39,488 bases of DNA from positions 1-39,488 of the forward strand of contig CABVRX010000031.1 in assembly GCA_902500825.1 (NCBI GenBank), given 5' to 3'. The stretch is from an uncultured Nitrospira sp. (GTDB taxonomy: Bacteria; Nitrospirota; Nitrospiria; Nitrospirales; Nitrospiraceae). The notes under the pieces were generated by a model. That model was not told the DNA's origin and ran no database searches. It worked only from the letters and a program-made list of their open reading frames with translations. Below, in pieces: positions 15,130 through 24,696 of this stretch. Each line of letters begins with the position of its first letter. The first letter of the stretch is position 1. A program made the position numbers and the translations under genes.

Positions 15130-16206
15130 ATGTCCAAAGGTATGCCGGAATATCGTAAGGAAATCGATAGGATTGATGACGAAATTATCCGACTGCTCAA
15201 TGAGCGCTCGAAAAGCGTCGTCGAAATCGGAAAACTCAAAAAAGAAAAGGATGCCGATGCCAACCTTCATACCGCAGGTCGGGAGGCTGAGATCATCGAA
15301 CGGCTCACCAAACTCAACACAGGCCCTTTCCCCGGCGAGGCCGTCCGATCGGTCTATCGAGAAATCATGTCGGCTTCCTTATCGCTTGAGTCTCCTCAGA
15401 AGGTCGCGTATCTGGGGCCGAGGGCGACCTTTACCCATATGGCCTGCATGCAGAAATTCGGTTCGTCCGTCCAGTATGTATCCGTTCACAGTATCAAAGA
15501 GGTATTCAGCGAAGTTGAGCGAAGTCGAGCTAATTTCGGGGTAGTACCGATTGAAAATACGACGGAGGGTGTTGTGAATTACACCCTCGACATGTTCATC
15601 GATTCCAATTTACTGATCTATGGAGAGATTCTTCAAGAGGTCTCACACCACCTTCTGTCGAAATCGGGACTTATCGAGGGCGTGAAAAAAATTTACTCCC
15701 ACCCTCATGCCCTTGCGCAATGCCGGAACTGGCTGGAGACCAATATTCCGCATGTTCCCGCAGTTGAGGTTGCCAGCACGGCTCGGGCTGCCGAGTTGTG
15801 CATCGATGAACCAGCTTCGGCTGCCATTGCGTCGGAGTTGGCCAGCCAACTGTACGGGCTGAAGGTCATCAAGGCCCGCATCGAAGATAATCTCAACAAT
15901 TTTACCCGATTCCTGGTTCTGTCGCAGAAGCCGTCGGAGCGAACAGGCAAAGATAAAACGTCGTTAATGTTGTCGGTCAAGGATAAAGTCGGTGCGCTGT
16001 ATGACCTCCTCCGTCCCTTTGCCTCTCACGGGATCAACATGACCAAGATTGAATCTCGTCCTTCCCAACGAAAGGCTTGGGAGTATATTTTCTTTGTTGA
16101 TGTCGAGGGCCATATCAATGAGGAGCGAGTCAATCGAGCGGTGGAAGAAGTAAAGGGACGCTGCCTCTTCATGAAGATTTTGGGCTCCTACCCAATTCAT
16201 AGCTGA
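15130..16206 (+). CDS. pheA: Chorismate mutase/prephenate dehydratase (P-protein)
   Basis: A 358-residue bifunctional enzyme converting chorismate to prephenate and on to phenylpyruvate for phenylalanine. An AroQ-type chorismate mutase domain (about 1-90, with YRKEIDRIDDEIIRLLNERS) precedes the prephenate dehydratase domain (about 92-270, with YLGPRATFTHMA, PIENTTEGVV and TRFLVL). A C-terminal ACT domain (about 275-352, with SHGINMTKIESRPS) normally gives feedback inhibition by phenylalanine. ATG 15130 with AGGCG upstream fits the family length. ATGs at 15085 and 15109 would add extra residues without homology. It opens the aromatic operon. Confidence 0.94.
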   Translation: MSKGMPEYRKEIDRIDDEIIRLLNERSKSVVEIGKLKKEKDADANLHTAGREAEIIERLTKLNTGPFPGEAVRSVYREIMSASLSLESPQKVAYLGPRATFTHMACMQKFGSSVQYVSVHSIKEVFSEVERSRANFGVVPIENTTEGVVNYTLDMFIDSNLLIYGEILQEVSHHLLSKSGLIEGVKKIYSHPHALAQCRNWLETNIPHVPAVEVASTARAAELCIDEPASAAIASELASQLYGLKVIKARIEDNLNNFTRFLVLSQKPSERTGKDKTSLMLSVKDKVGALYDLLRPFASHGINMTKIESRPSQRKAWEYIFFVDVEGHINEERVNRAVEEVKGRCLFMKILGSYPIHS

Positions 16207-16208
16207 CC

Positions 16209-17315
16209 ATGGCACTACAGGTTCACCCAGATATCCTCTCACTCAGTCCATACGTTCCCGGTAAACCGATCGACGAGCTGCAGCGAGAGCTTGGTCTCAC
16301 CCGCGTCATAAAGCTTGCCTCCAACGAGAATCCGCTTGGGCCTTCACCGAAAGCGGTGGCAGCGCTGAGCGGCGTCCAAGATCTGCTGCACCGATACCCG
16401 GACGGAAGCGCCTATCGGCTCAGGCAGGCGATTGCTGATCGTTTGAAAGTGACGGAGGGACAGGTCATTCTGGGAAATGGATCGGATGAGCTCCTTGGCC
16501 TGTTGGCCAGGACGTTCTTGACTCCTGGTGATGAAGCGATCATGGCCGATCACACGTTCGTCATCTATAAGATGGAGGTGACCGCCGTCCACGGCAAGCC
16601 GGTGGTCATACCGCTCGTCAACTGGACACACGACCTCGAGTCAATGGTACGTGCCGTGACACCTCGAACCCGATTGCTCTTTCTCTGCAACCCAAATAAT
16701 CCGACAGGGACTATTGTATCGGCGGAAGCGGTCGATCGACTCATGGCCAAAGTACCCGAGGATGTCATTGTCGTGTTTGACGAAGCGTATTTCGAGTATG
16801 TCCGCAATTCTCGATTCCCCGACGCAATGGCCTACGTGAAACAAGGGCGGAATGTGATCGTCTTGAGGACATTCTCCAAAATCTATGGGCTCGCGGGATT
16901 GCGGGTCGGGTACGGCATCAGCACGGTGGAGATCATCGACTACTTAAATAGAGTTCGGCCTCCGTTCAATGCCAACAGCCTTGCACAGAAAGCCGCATTG
17001 GCTGCCTTGGGAGATGACGAACATGTGGCCCGGAGTCGGATGGTGAATACAGCTGGGATGGAACAGATCGAACGAGGGCTGCGCGCGCTGGGCGTGATTC
17101 CCATCCCCAGCGAGACTAATTTTCTCTATTTTGATGTGAAACGGAATGGGCGACTGGTGTTCGAAGCATTGCTGCGAGAGGGGATTATTGTGCGGCATAT
17201 CGATGGCACCATGATTCGCGTCACCATTGGTCAGCCCGATGAAAATACGGTCTTTCTCCAGGCGCTCGAAAAAGTCTTGCATGGAGAAAGGACAGAAATA
17301 GCGAGGGAATTATGA
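16209..17315 (+). CDS. hisC: Histidinol-phosphate/aromatic aminotransferase
   Basis: A 368-residue class I/II PLP aminotransferase of the HisC group. It shows ASNENPLGPSP (37-47), NPNNPTG (161-167), D191-x-AY and the PLP lysine K224 in TFSKIYGLAGLRVGYG. HisC makes histidinol phosphate, but relatives also transaminate phenylpyruvate and hydroxyphenylpyruvate. Its place between pheA and aroF, with no his genes around, suggests it supplies the last step of phenylalanine and tyrosine synthesis, perhaps besides histidine. It starts two bases after pheA and overlaps the next gene by four bases. Confidence 0.92.
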   Translation: MALQVHPDILSLSPYVPGKPIDELQRELGLTRVIKLASNENPLGPSPKAVAALSGVQDLLHRYPDGSAYRLRQAIADRLKVTEGQVILGNGSDELLGLLARTFLTPGDEAIMADHTFVIYKMEVTAVHGKPVVIPLVNWTHDLESMVRAVTPRTRLLFLCNPNNPTGTIVSAEAVDRLMAKVPEDVIVVFDEAYFEYVRNSRFPDAMAYVKQGRNVIVLRTFSKIYGLAGLRVGYGISTVEIIDYLNRVRPPFNANSLAQKAALAALGDDEHVARSRMVNTAGMEQIERGLRALGVIPIPSETNFLYFDVKRNGRLVFEALLREGIIVRHIDGTMIRVTIGQPDENTVFLQALEKVLHGERTEIAREL

Positions 17316-18325
17316 TCATCGTGTTGAAACCGGAAGCGTCGGAAAGTGAAGTGGACCATATCATCGACCGACTGAGGGATCTGGGCTTGAAATCTCAAAT
17401 CTCCACCGGCCAAGAACGCACGATTATCGGCGTCATCGGAGACGACCGGATCCTGCACAATCAGCCCTTGACGGCGCTTCCTGGTGTGGAAAGTGTCTTG
17501 CCGATCCTTGCGCCCTGGAAGCTGGTCAGTCGTGAGTTTAAGAAGGAAGCCACCATCATCGACGTCGGCGGCGCGAAAATCGGCGCCAAAAAATTGGCCA
17601 TCATGGCAGGGCCTTGTGCAGTCGAACGACTTGAACTCACGGTGGGGATCGCGCATGAGGTAAAGGCCGCCGGAGCCTCGGTTCTTCGTGGCGGAGCCTA
17701 TAAACCAAGAACGTCGCCTTATTCGTTTCAAGGGTTGGGTCGTGAAGGGCTTGATTACTTGCTTGAAGCCAAAAAACAAACCGGGCTTCCGGTCGTCAGT
17801 GAGATCTTGGATACCAGAGACATCGAACTCTTTCTTGAGAAGGCGGACATCATCCAGATCGGCGCTCGAAACATGCAGAACTTCGAGCTCCTCAAGGAGG
17901 TTGGCGCGTACGATAAGCCGGTACTCCTGAAGCGAGGTCTGTCGGCGACGATCAAAGAGTTTCTCCTGTCGGCTGAGTACATCATGTCACGCGGCAACCA
18001 GAACGTGATGCTGTGCGAGCGGGGCATTCGCACGTTTGAAACACAGTATCGCAATACACTGGATCTCGCGGCCATTCCCACATTGAAAGATCTCTCACAT
18101 CTCCCGGTCATTGTCGATCCCAGCCATGCCACTGGGAAGTGGGATCTTGTCGCGCCGATGTCCAAAGCGGCTGTGGCAGCCGGTGCCGACGGTCTGCTCA
18201 TCGAGGTCCACTCGAATCCTGAATGTGCACTGTGTGATGGAGAAGAGTCCATTAAACCCTCCAAGTTCAAAGCCCTGATGAGTGACCTCAGGAATATTGC
18301 GAAGGCCGTTGGGCGAGAGCTGTAA
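17312..18325 (+). CDS. aroF: DAHP synthase, type I beta (3-deoxy-7-phosphoheptulonate synthase)
   Basis: A 337-residue enzyme joining phosphoenolpyruvate and erythrose 4-phosphate, the entry to the shikimate pathway. Residues 1-70 form the ferredoxin-like regulatory domain seen in Thermotoga-type enzymes, where it binds aromatic amino acids. The TIM barrel follows with MAGPCAVE (about 107-114), RGGAYKPRTSPYSFQG, IGARNMQN, LLKRG and PVIVDPSHATG. The ATGA overlap with hisC implies coupled translation. Confidence 0.95.
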   Translation: MIIVLKPEASESEVDHIIDRLRDLGLKSQISTGQERTIIGVIGDDRILHNQPLTALPGVESVLPILAPWKLVSREFKKEATIIDVGGAKIGAKKLAIMAGPCAVERLELTVGIAHEVKAAGASVLRGGAYKPRTSPYSFQGLGREGLDYLLEAKKQTGLPVVSEILDTRDIELFLEKADIIQIGARNMQNFELLKEVGAYDKPVLLKRGLSATIKEFLLSAEYIMSRGNQNVMLCERGIRTFETQYRNTLDLAAIPTLKDLSHLPVIVDPSHATGKWDLVAPMSKAAVAAGADGLLIEVHSNPECALCDGEESIKPSKFKALMSDLRNIAKAVGREL

Positions 18326-18332
18326 AGTCGTT

Positions 18333-19226
18333 ATGGCGATCCATTTCAAGCACGTGGCGATTATCGGAGTGGGGCTGATCGGCGGATCGTTCGGCATGAT
18401 CCTCCGGCGAAAGGCGTTGGCCGATCAGGTGGTCGGCGTCGGCCGTCGTGTCGAGAACCTCAAGACCGCTGTTGCTTTAGGTGCGATCGATCGATACGTG
18501 GCCGATCCTCAAGAAGGGGTGCGTGGAGCGGATTTGGTAGTCCTTGCGACGCCTGTCGATACCTATGAACGGCACCTCCGTGAATGGGCCCATTATCTCG
18601 CTCCCGGCGCGATCGTCAGTGATGTGGGCAGTGTGAAAGGAACTTTGGTCGAACGATCGCAAGCGGCTATGCCCCCTGGCGTACACTTTGTCGGGGCCCA
18701 TCCCATCGCGGGAAAGGAAAAGACGGGAGTTGCAGCCGGATCCGATCAATTATTCAAGGGAGCACGCTGTATTCTGACGCCGACAAACCGAACGGATCCA
18801 ACGGCGATTGACCGGATTAGGCAGTTGTGGGAGGAGGCCGGCTCTATTGTCTTAACGATGGATCCGCATCTGCACGACCAGATCCTGGGCGCAGTCAGTC
18901 ATCTGCCCCATGTGGCCGCTTTTGCGCTTATGAATACCTTAGCGGAGCTTCGGGATCAGCAGGTACCTTCCTTAGATTTGGCCGGCCATTCCGGGGGAGG
19001 ATTGCGGGACACGACGAGGATTGCCGCGAGTTCTCCGGAAATGTGGCGCGACATTTTCTTGTGGAATCGGGATAATGTGGTGTCCTATATCGACAGATAT
19101 ACACGGGCCCTGGAAGAATTGAAGCAGCTGATTAAGGCTGGGGATGCAGCCGGAATCGAGAAGGTGATCGAGCGGGCCAACGGCGAGCGTGAAAAGCTGA
19201 ATAGTTCCTCTTCGAGCAAATCATGA
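18333..19226 (+). CDS. tyrA: Prephenate dehydrogenase
   Basis: A 297-residue TyrA. The N-terminal Rossmann domain has GVGLIGGS (12-19), followed by VVLATPVDTY and DVGSVKG. The helical C-terminal half includes FVGAHPIAGKEKTG and the late GHSGGGLRDTTRIAAS motif. It oxidises prephenate (or arogenate) to the tyrosine precursor. No ACT domain is attached. ATG 18333 is chosen over the in-frame GTG at 18282, which lies within aroF and has no homologous N-terminus. It overlaps aroA by four bases. Confidence 0.93.
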   Translation: MAIHFKHVAIIGVGLIGGSFGMILRRKALADQVVGVGRRVENLKTAVALGAIDRYVADPQEGVRGADLVVLATPVDTYERHLREWAHYLAPGAIVSDVGSVKGTLVERSQAAMPPGVHFVGAHPIAGKEKTGVAAGSDQLFKGARCILTPTNRTDPTAIDRIRQLWEEAGSIVLTMDPHLHDQILGAVSHLPHVAAFALMNTLAELRDQQVPSLDLAGHSGGGLRDTTRIAASSPEMWRDIFLWNRDNVVSYIDRYTRALEELKQLIKAGDAAGIEKVIERANGEREKLNSSSSSKS

Positions 19227-20545
19227 CGTCATTGACCATTACCCCGGGCCGACCACTCAGGGGAACGACCACAGTTCCCGGCGACAAGTCTCTCACCCAT
19301 CGGGCGATCATCCTCACTGCACTGGCAGAAGGAACGAGCACGATCGCGGGCTACTGCCAGGGAGAGGATTGCCTGAACACGATGAGAGCCTTTCAAGGGC
19401 TGGGAGTTGCCATTAGGCAGACTCCAACCGAATTAACCGTCTGCGGGAAGGGGTTTTGGGGGTTATCCGAGCCAAGTGCTCCGATCGATTGCGGCAATTC
19501 CGGAACCGGTATCCGCCTGCTTACGGGACTCCTGGCCGGGCAAGATTTTTTTTCGGTTCTTACGGGCGATGAATCGATCAGAAGGCGCCCGATGGGACGA
19601 GTCGTCAAGCCGCTGCGCGAAATGGGCGCGGTCATTGGAGGCCGCAGGGGTGGAGAACTGGCTCCATTAGCGATTACCGGGTCCGGTCTTCGCGGTATTG
19701 AATACACCTCAGCGGTAGCCAGTGCGCAGGTGAAGTCGTCATTGCTTCTTGCCGGTCTCTTTGCGCAAGGCAAGACTCGTTACAAGGAGCCTAGTCAGTC
19801 GCGAGATCATACGGAGCGGATGTTTCAGTTCTTTGGAGTCCCCCTTACGAAGGAAGACGGGGCTTTGGTGCTACAAGGGCGCCCCTCAGTCGGATGGCGA
19901 GGCGTCGATGTCACCATTCCCGGTGATTTCTCGGCCGCGGCATTTTTCATCGTCGGCGCAACGATTGTACAAGGATCCGATATCACCGTTTACAATGTCG
20001 GCATGAATCCGACCAGAACCGGTCTCATCGAGGTCATGAGAAAGATGGGCGCCGACATCCAGGTTCTGGGCCTGCGAGAAGCCGCCGGTGAACCGGTCGG
20101 AGATCTTCGCGTGAAGTCTGCCGCACTGAAGGGCGTGATGATCGGCCACGACCTCATTCCGAAAACAATCGATGAATTTCCCGCGCTGTGCGTGGCTGCC
20201 GCTGTGGCAGATGGGGACACCGTGATTTCCGGAGCGGACGAACTTCGGATCAAAGAGAGCGATCGGATTACCACCATGAGCCGCGAGTTGAAGTCGATGG
20301 GCGCTCTTATCGAGGAACGGCCGGACGGAATGATCATCCATGGATTAGGCCGAGGGGGAGAGAACGGCCGACTCAAAGCCGTCGGCAAGGCCGAGAGCCA
20401 TGGAGATCATCGTGTGGCCATGTCTCTCGCCATCGGTGGTCTTACGGCGGAAAAGAGCACGACGATTGCCGACACGGGTTGCGTGGATACGTCATTTCCA
20501 AATTTTGAAAAGACGCTCGGCGATCTGTTGGCGCAGCCTGTGTGA
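19223..20545 (+). CDS. aroA: 3-phosphoshikimate 1-carboxyvinyltransferase (EPSP synthase)
   Basis: A 440-residue EPSP synthase transferring the enolpyruvyl group to shikimate 3-phosphate. Conserved elements are the N-terminal PGDKSLTHRA, the glycine motif DCGNSGTGIRLL, the RPMGRVVKPLREMGA segment, QVKSSLLLAGL, RDHTERM, DEFPALCVAAA, the RIKESDRI segment and the late DHRVAMSLAI. Both inside-out alpha/beta domains are complete. The ATGA overlap with tyrA places it firmly in the operon. Confidence 0.96.
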   Translation: MTSLTITPGRPLRGTTTVPGDKSLTHRAIILTALAEGTSTIAGYCQGEDCLNTMRAFQGLGVAIRQTPTELTVCGKGFWGLSEPSAPIDCGNSGTGIRLLTGLLAGQDFFSVLTGDESIRRRPMGRVVKPLREMGAVIGGRRGGELAPLAITGSGLRGIEYTSAVASAQVKSSLLLAGLFAQGKTRYKEPSQSRDHTERMFQFFGVPLTKEDGALVLQGRPSVGWRGVDVTIPGDFSAAAFFIVGATIVQGSDITVYNVGMNPTRTGLIEVMRKMGADIQVLGLREAAGEPVGDLRVKSAALKGVMIGHDLIPKTIDEFPALCVAAAVADGDTVISGADELRIKESDRITTMSRELKSMGALIEERPDGMIIHGLGRGGENGRLKAVGKAESHGDHRVAMSLAIGGLTAEKSTTIADTGCVDTSFPNFEKTLGDLLAQPV

Positions 20546-20589
20546 AAGTGGTGTGTCAGATCAGACGGTTCAACATTGAGAGGCGCTGA

Positions 20590-21249
20590 GTGATTATCGC
20601 GATTGACGGACCGGCCGGAGTGGGCAAGAGTACAGTGGCCAAGTTATTAGCGGCTCGTCTCGGGTACCTGTATTTGGATACAGGGGCGCTGTACCGAGCC
20701 ATCGCATGGAAAGCCTTGCAGTCGAGGACACGTCCGACGGATCATGAGCAGGTGACGACATTATTGCCGACTACATCGATTCATATGCAGTTTCACCATG
20801 GTGCGATGCAGGTCTTGGTCGATGGCATCGACGTGACCGGGGAACTTCGTGCGCCCGAAGTTACCGCAGCGGCTTCCGTCGTGTCTGCTATTCCGGCCGT
20901 TCGCGAATGGCTGCTGCCGATTCAACGTCAGATCGGCCGGAAAGGTTCGGTCGTCGCAGAGGGACGAGACATCGGCACCAAGGTTTTTCCCGAGGCGCCG
21001 TTCAAATTCTTTTTGGAGGCGGACGCAGACGTACGAGTTGCACGACGGCACCGAGAACTGGTCGTCGCGGGTCGTGGTGGGACGGTTGAAACAACGTTCC
21101 GTGATCTATCGGACCGAGATCAACGGGATCGAACTCGTTCGGTCGCCCCATTGGTTCCTGCGGGTGATGCACGACTCATCGATACCTCTGCTCTCAGCCC
21201 TGATCAAGTAGTGGAGCAGATGATGGCGGTCGTGTCGATCGAGTCGTGA
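20590..21249 (+). CDS. cmk: Cytidylate kinase
   Basis: A 219-residue CMP/dCMP kinase. The P-loop is DGPAGVGKST near the N-terminus, followed by YLDTGALYRAIAW. The CMP-binding insert covers about 60-90, the signature AEGRDIGTKVFP comes next, and the lid is RDLSDRDQRDRTRS. The start is GTG at 20590 with GAGAGG upstream. It stands between aroA and rpsA, the common aroA-cmk-rpsA order of many bacteria. It overlaps the next gene by four bases (GTGA). Confidence 0.95.
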   Translation: MIIAIDGPAGVGKSTVAKLLAARLGYLYLDTGALYRAIAWKALQSRTRPTDHEQVTTLLPTTSIHMQFHHGAMQVLVDGIDVTGELRAPEVTAAASVVSAIPAVREWLLPIQRQIGRKGSVVAEGRDIGTKVFPEAPFKFFLEADADVRVARRHRELVVAGRGGTVETTFRDLSDRDQRDRTRSVAPLVPAGDARLIDTSALSPDQVVEQMMAVVSIES

Positions 21250-21938
21250 GCGGAATTTTCTACGGATTCTTGTGGGTTCTCGCGCGGATCGTCGCCCGTA
21301 TTTGTTTTGGCTATCGTGTTGAAGGGGCGGTTCCTCGCACCGGCGGCCTGCTGATCGCCGCCAATCATGCCAGCTATCTTGACATTCCGCTACTCGGTTG
21401 CGGGATGCGTCGAAGGGCCTGGTACTTGGGGCGGAATGACTTGTTTCCGATCCCAGTGGTAAATGGTATTTTGCAGGCGTTGGGTTGGATACCGGTGAGA
21501 TTGGGACGCCTCGACCGAGAGGCGTTTGGAAAGGCAATCCGACTGATTCGAGCAGGTCAGGTGGTGGTCATTTTCCCAGAAGGCGGGCGCAGCCGGGATG
21601 GCCATCTTCGACATCCGAAAGCCGGTATTGGAGTGATTGTGTCGCAGACGGGATGTCCGGTCGTTCCAGCGTACCTGAAGGGGACCTTCAACGTGCTTCC
21701 CATGGACGCTCGTTGGCCTCGATTGCATCAGGTGACCGTACGATTCGGGGCTTCCATTCAGTTCGAAGCGGGAAAACAAAAAGAGAGAGCGGAAACGAAA
21801 CAGTTCTATCAACAGGTCAGCCGTACGGTGATTGAGCACATTGCAGCTTTGGGACAGGTCCCCGTTCCGAAAGGGAAAGATGACCTGGCCGCCGAAACAC
21901 CAAACAGGCCGACCGCCGACGTTCACAATGCTGAGTGA
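21246..21938 (+). CDS. plsC: 1-acyl-sn-glycerol-3-phosphate acyltransferase
   Basis: A 230-residue PlsC-family enzyme that acylates lysophosphatidate in the inner membrane to make phosphatidate. The catalytic H41-x4-D46 lies in NHASYLD, the second motif around 58-70 is YLGRNDLFPIP, and the substrate motif is FPEGGRS (110-116). A short hydrophobic N-terminus anchors it. The start is GTG. The C-terminal 25 residues are polar and variable. Insertion between cmk and rpsA is a recurrent arrangement. Confidence 0.88.
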   Translation: MSGIFYGFLWVLARIVARICFGYRVEGAVPRTGGLLIAANHASYLDIPLLGCGMRRRAWYLGRNDLFPIPVVNGILQALGWIPVRLGRLDREAFGKAIRLIRAGQVVVIFPEGGRSRDGHLRHPKAGIGVIVSQTGCPVVPAYLKGTFNVLPMDARWPRLHQVTVRFGASIQFEAGKQKERAETKQFYQQVSRTVIEHIAALGQVPVPKGKDDLAAETPNRPTADVHNAE

Positions 21939-21993
21939 GCCCGGCGACTTCACCATCAGCACCCGACGAGAGTCGGAAGAGTAGGACGTTTAT

Positions 21994-23709
21994 ATGGGTA
22001 CGGTATCCAACAGCAGTGACGCTCAGTTAGACCGCAACGCATTAGCGGCGTTGTACGAAGAAACCTTCCGTAACCTGGAAGAGGGCACGATTACAGAAGG
22101 CCGTGTGGTGGCCCTGACCAAAGACAAGGTCATCGTCGATATCGGGTACAAATCAGAGGGTATGATTCCAGGCGATCAGTTCTCTTCCGAGGAACTTTCC
22201 AACCTCAAGATCGGCGACCGGCTCCAAGTGTATATCGAAGAATGTGAAGATGCAGACGGCAACCTCGTCCTTTCCAAAGAAAAAGCGGACAAGATGAAGA
22301 TTTGGGAAGAACTCGAAAAGCTCTACAAAGACGAGAAGAGTATCGAAGGGAAGATCGTCTCACGTATCAAGGGCGGCATGATGGTCGATATCGGCGTCAA
22401 AGCGTTCTTGCCCGGCTCACAGATTGACCTTCATCCGGTTCGTGATCTGGATGGGCTTGTTGGAAAGACCTTCCCCCTCAAGATCATCAAGATCAACCAC
22501 AGGCGAGGCAATGTCGTCGTGTCGCGCCGCGTGTTATTGGAGGAAACCAGGGATAAGAAACGGCAGACAACGCTGGCCAATCTCAAAGAAGGTCAGCTCA
22601 TTCAGGGCACGGTCAAGAACATCACCGATTACGGATCATTCATCGACCTCGGTGGTATCGACGGATTGCTGCACATCACCGACATGTCCTGGGGCCGAGT
22701 CGGACATCCATCTGAACTGTTTACGGTGGGAGACAAGGTTGAAGTCACGGTGTTGAAATATGATCGTGAAACGGGTCGTATTTCTCTAGGACTCAAGCAG
22801 AAGAGCGCCGATCCCTGGACCAATGTCGCCGGCAAGTATCCTATCGGGACCAGGGTCCGTGGTCGCGTGGTCAGTCTGACCGATTACGGAGCGTTCGTGG
22901 AACTTGAGCCGGGAGTCGAGGGATTGGTGCATGTGTCGGAGATGTCGTGGACCCACGAAGTCCGACATCCATCGAGAGTCGTAGCGGTTGGGGATCAAGT
23001 AGAAGCCGCGGTGCTCAACGTCGACCCCGCGAGCCGCAAGATCTCATTGGGTATGAAACAGACGGCGCCTAATCCCTGGGACATGATCGAGGGCAAATAT
23101 CCCATCGGGACCCGTATTGAAGGAAAGGTGAAGAGCCTGACCGATTTCGGTGCCTTTGTCGGACTTGAAGAGGGGATCGATGGGCTCATCCATATTTCAG
23201 ACATGTCGTGGACGAAGCATATCAAGCACCCCTCTGAGCTGTTCAAAAAAGGGCAAAAAGTGGAAGCTGTCGTCCTGCGCATCGACAAAGAGAAAGAGCG
23301 GCTTTCGTTGGGGTATAAACAGTTGGCCCGTGATCCTTGGGATGAGGCGATTCCCGCGCGGTACCACGTCGGTGATTCGGTGACCGGCAAGGTATCGAAA
23401 GTTGCTGATTTTGGAATCTTCATTGAATTGGACGGTGGCGTAGAAGGCTTGATCCATGTCAGCGAATCCGGCCTTGAACCTTCCATGAAGTTAGAAGAAA
23501 AGTTTAAGTTGCAGGACGATGTCACAGCGAAGATAATCAAAGTCGATCGAGAAGAACGCAAGATCGCCCTCAGTCTTCGCGACCATCAATTGGACTGGGA
23601 GCGCAAACAAGTTGACGACTATCACTCAACACAAGGTGTGCTGGACCAGAGTCTGGGGCGGGCGGCCAAACAGAGTCGGAAGCGGTCGCAATCGGAAGAT
23701 CAAAACTAG
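21994..23709 (+). CDS. rpsA: 30S ribosomal protein S1
   Basis: A 571-residue S1 protein with six S1 RNA-binding domains beginning near residues 32, 117, 202, 288, 375 and 462. Domains 3-6 show the repeated pattern G-x-V-x-x-x-x-DYGAFVELEPGVEGLVHVSEMSW. The N-terminal two domains bind the ribosome in relatives, and the rest bind mRNA for initiation. ATG 21994 has AGGA seven bases upstream. Autogenous control of rpsA translation is known in E. coli, but nothing specific to it is visible in the 55-base leader. Confidence 0.95.
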   Translation: MGTVSNSSDAQLDRNALAALYEETFRNLEEGTITEGRVVALTKDKVIVDIGYKSEGMIPGDQFSSEELSNLKIGDRLQVYIEECEDADGNLVLSKEKADKMKIWEELEKLYKDEKSIEGKIVSRIKGGMMVDIGVKAFLPGSQIDLHPVRDLDGLVGKTFPLKIIKINHRRGNVVVSRRVLLEETRDKKRQTTLANLKEGQLIQGTVKNITDYGSFIDLGGIDGLLHITDMSWGRVGHPSELFTVGDKVEVTVLKYDRETGRISLGLKQKSADPWTNVAGKYPIGTRVRGRVVSLTDYGAFVELEPGVEGLVHVSEMSWTHEVRHPSRVVAVGDQVEAAVLNVDPASRKISLGMKQTAPNPWDMIEGKYPIGTRIEGKVKSLTDFGAFVGLEEGIDGLIHISDMSWTKHIKHPSELFKKGQKVEAVVLRIDKEKERLSLGYKQLARDPWDEAIPARYHVGDSVTGKVSKVADFGIFIELDGGVEGLIHVSESGLEPSMKLEEKFKLQDDVTAKIIKVDREERKIALSLRDHQLDWERKQVDDYHSTQGVLDQSLGRAAKQSRKRSQSEDQN

Positions 23710-23735
23710 GTCGGCCTGTTGGGTATCGGTGCGGG

Positions 23736-24647
23736 GTGTGGGCAGTGGCGGATGACGTGACACAGACGGAGCGCCCTCGAAAGCGCCATCTGTTGCGGAA
23801 GGCCTTTTGGCTTTTCACGGTGGGGCTGGGGATCTTGCTCCTGATCAATCTGTTTGTCCCCGAATTCGATTTGTCTTCCGACGACCGAATCGCTTTGATC
23901 AGGGTCGAGGGAGTTATTTTGGATTCTCAGACGACCATTGGGGAACTGAAGCGATTCAGCGAGAATCCTTCTGTCAAAGCCATTGTGATAAGAATTGATA
24001 GTCCCGGGGGCGGCGTTGTGCCGTCGCAAGAGATTTACGATGCAGTCAAGCGGGTCAGAAGCAAAAATAATAAGGCGGTTATCGCCTCGATGGGGAGCGT
24101 CGCCGCATCGGGAGGGTATTACATTGCTGCTGCAACGGATCGGATTGTGGCGAACCCCGGGACTCTGACCGGTAGCATCGGCGTCATCATGGAAACAGCC
24201 AACGTGGAGGGACTGCTCCAGAAGATCGGGGTGGAAGGGGTCGTCATTAAGAGCGGAAAATATAAGGATGTGGGGTCTCCTCTCCGGAAGATGAGCGCGG
24301 ATGAAAGGGGTTTGTTGCAAGCCGTGATGGATGACGTCCACAAGCAATTTATCGAAGCGGTGGCGGAAGGCCGTTCGCTCGAACTTCGGGCCGCCCAAGC
24401 GTTGGCCGACGGTCGAATTTTTACCGGCCGCCAGGCCAAAGAAGCGAAACTGGTCGACGAACTAGGTGACTTGGAAGATGCCATTCAATTGGCTGCGGAG
24501 GTGGTAGGGATCGAGGGGGAACCTAAAGTCGTCGAACCACGCCGCCGCTTTTCCCTTCGTGAAATTCTTGACTCGAAACTCAGCATGATGTTTCCGAAGT
24601 TGGATATGCAACCGGGCGTACGCTTGAAATACCTTATGGCCTTCTAG
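23736..24647 (+). CDS. sppA: Signal peptide peptidase SppA, short form
   Basis: A 303-residue membrane serine peptidase of the single-domain SppA type (as in Bacillus), which degrades leftover signal peptides. A basic N-terminus leads into one membrane segment (about 23-41, FWLFTVGLGILLLINLFV). The catalytic serine is S125 in VAASGGYYIA, and the lysine is K175 or K177 in SGKYKDVGSP. The start is a GTG (23736 or 23745), and the choice is uncertain because no clear ribosome binding site is present. It lies between rpsA and an HU/IHF gene. Confidence 0.9.
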   Translation: MWAVADDVTQTERPRKRHLLRKAFWLFTVGLGILLLINLFVPEFDLSSDDRIALIRVEGVILDSQTTIGELKRFSENPSVKAIVIRIDSPGGGVVPSQEIYDAVKRVRSKNNKAVIASMGSVAASGGYYIAAATDRIVANPGTLTGSIGVIMETANVEGLLQKIGVEGVVIKSGKYKDVGSPLRKMSADERGLLQAVMDDVHKQFIEAVAEGRSLELRAAQALADGRIFTGRQAKEAKLVDELGDLEDAIQLAAEVVGIEGEPKVVEPRRRFSLREILDSKLSMMFPKLDMQPGVRLKYLMAF

Positions 24648-24696
24648 CTGTGTCACTGAAGGTGTGGCAGGTTCTTGCGACGAAGGGAGAGTGGGC

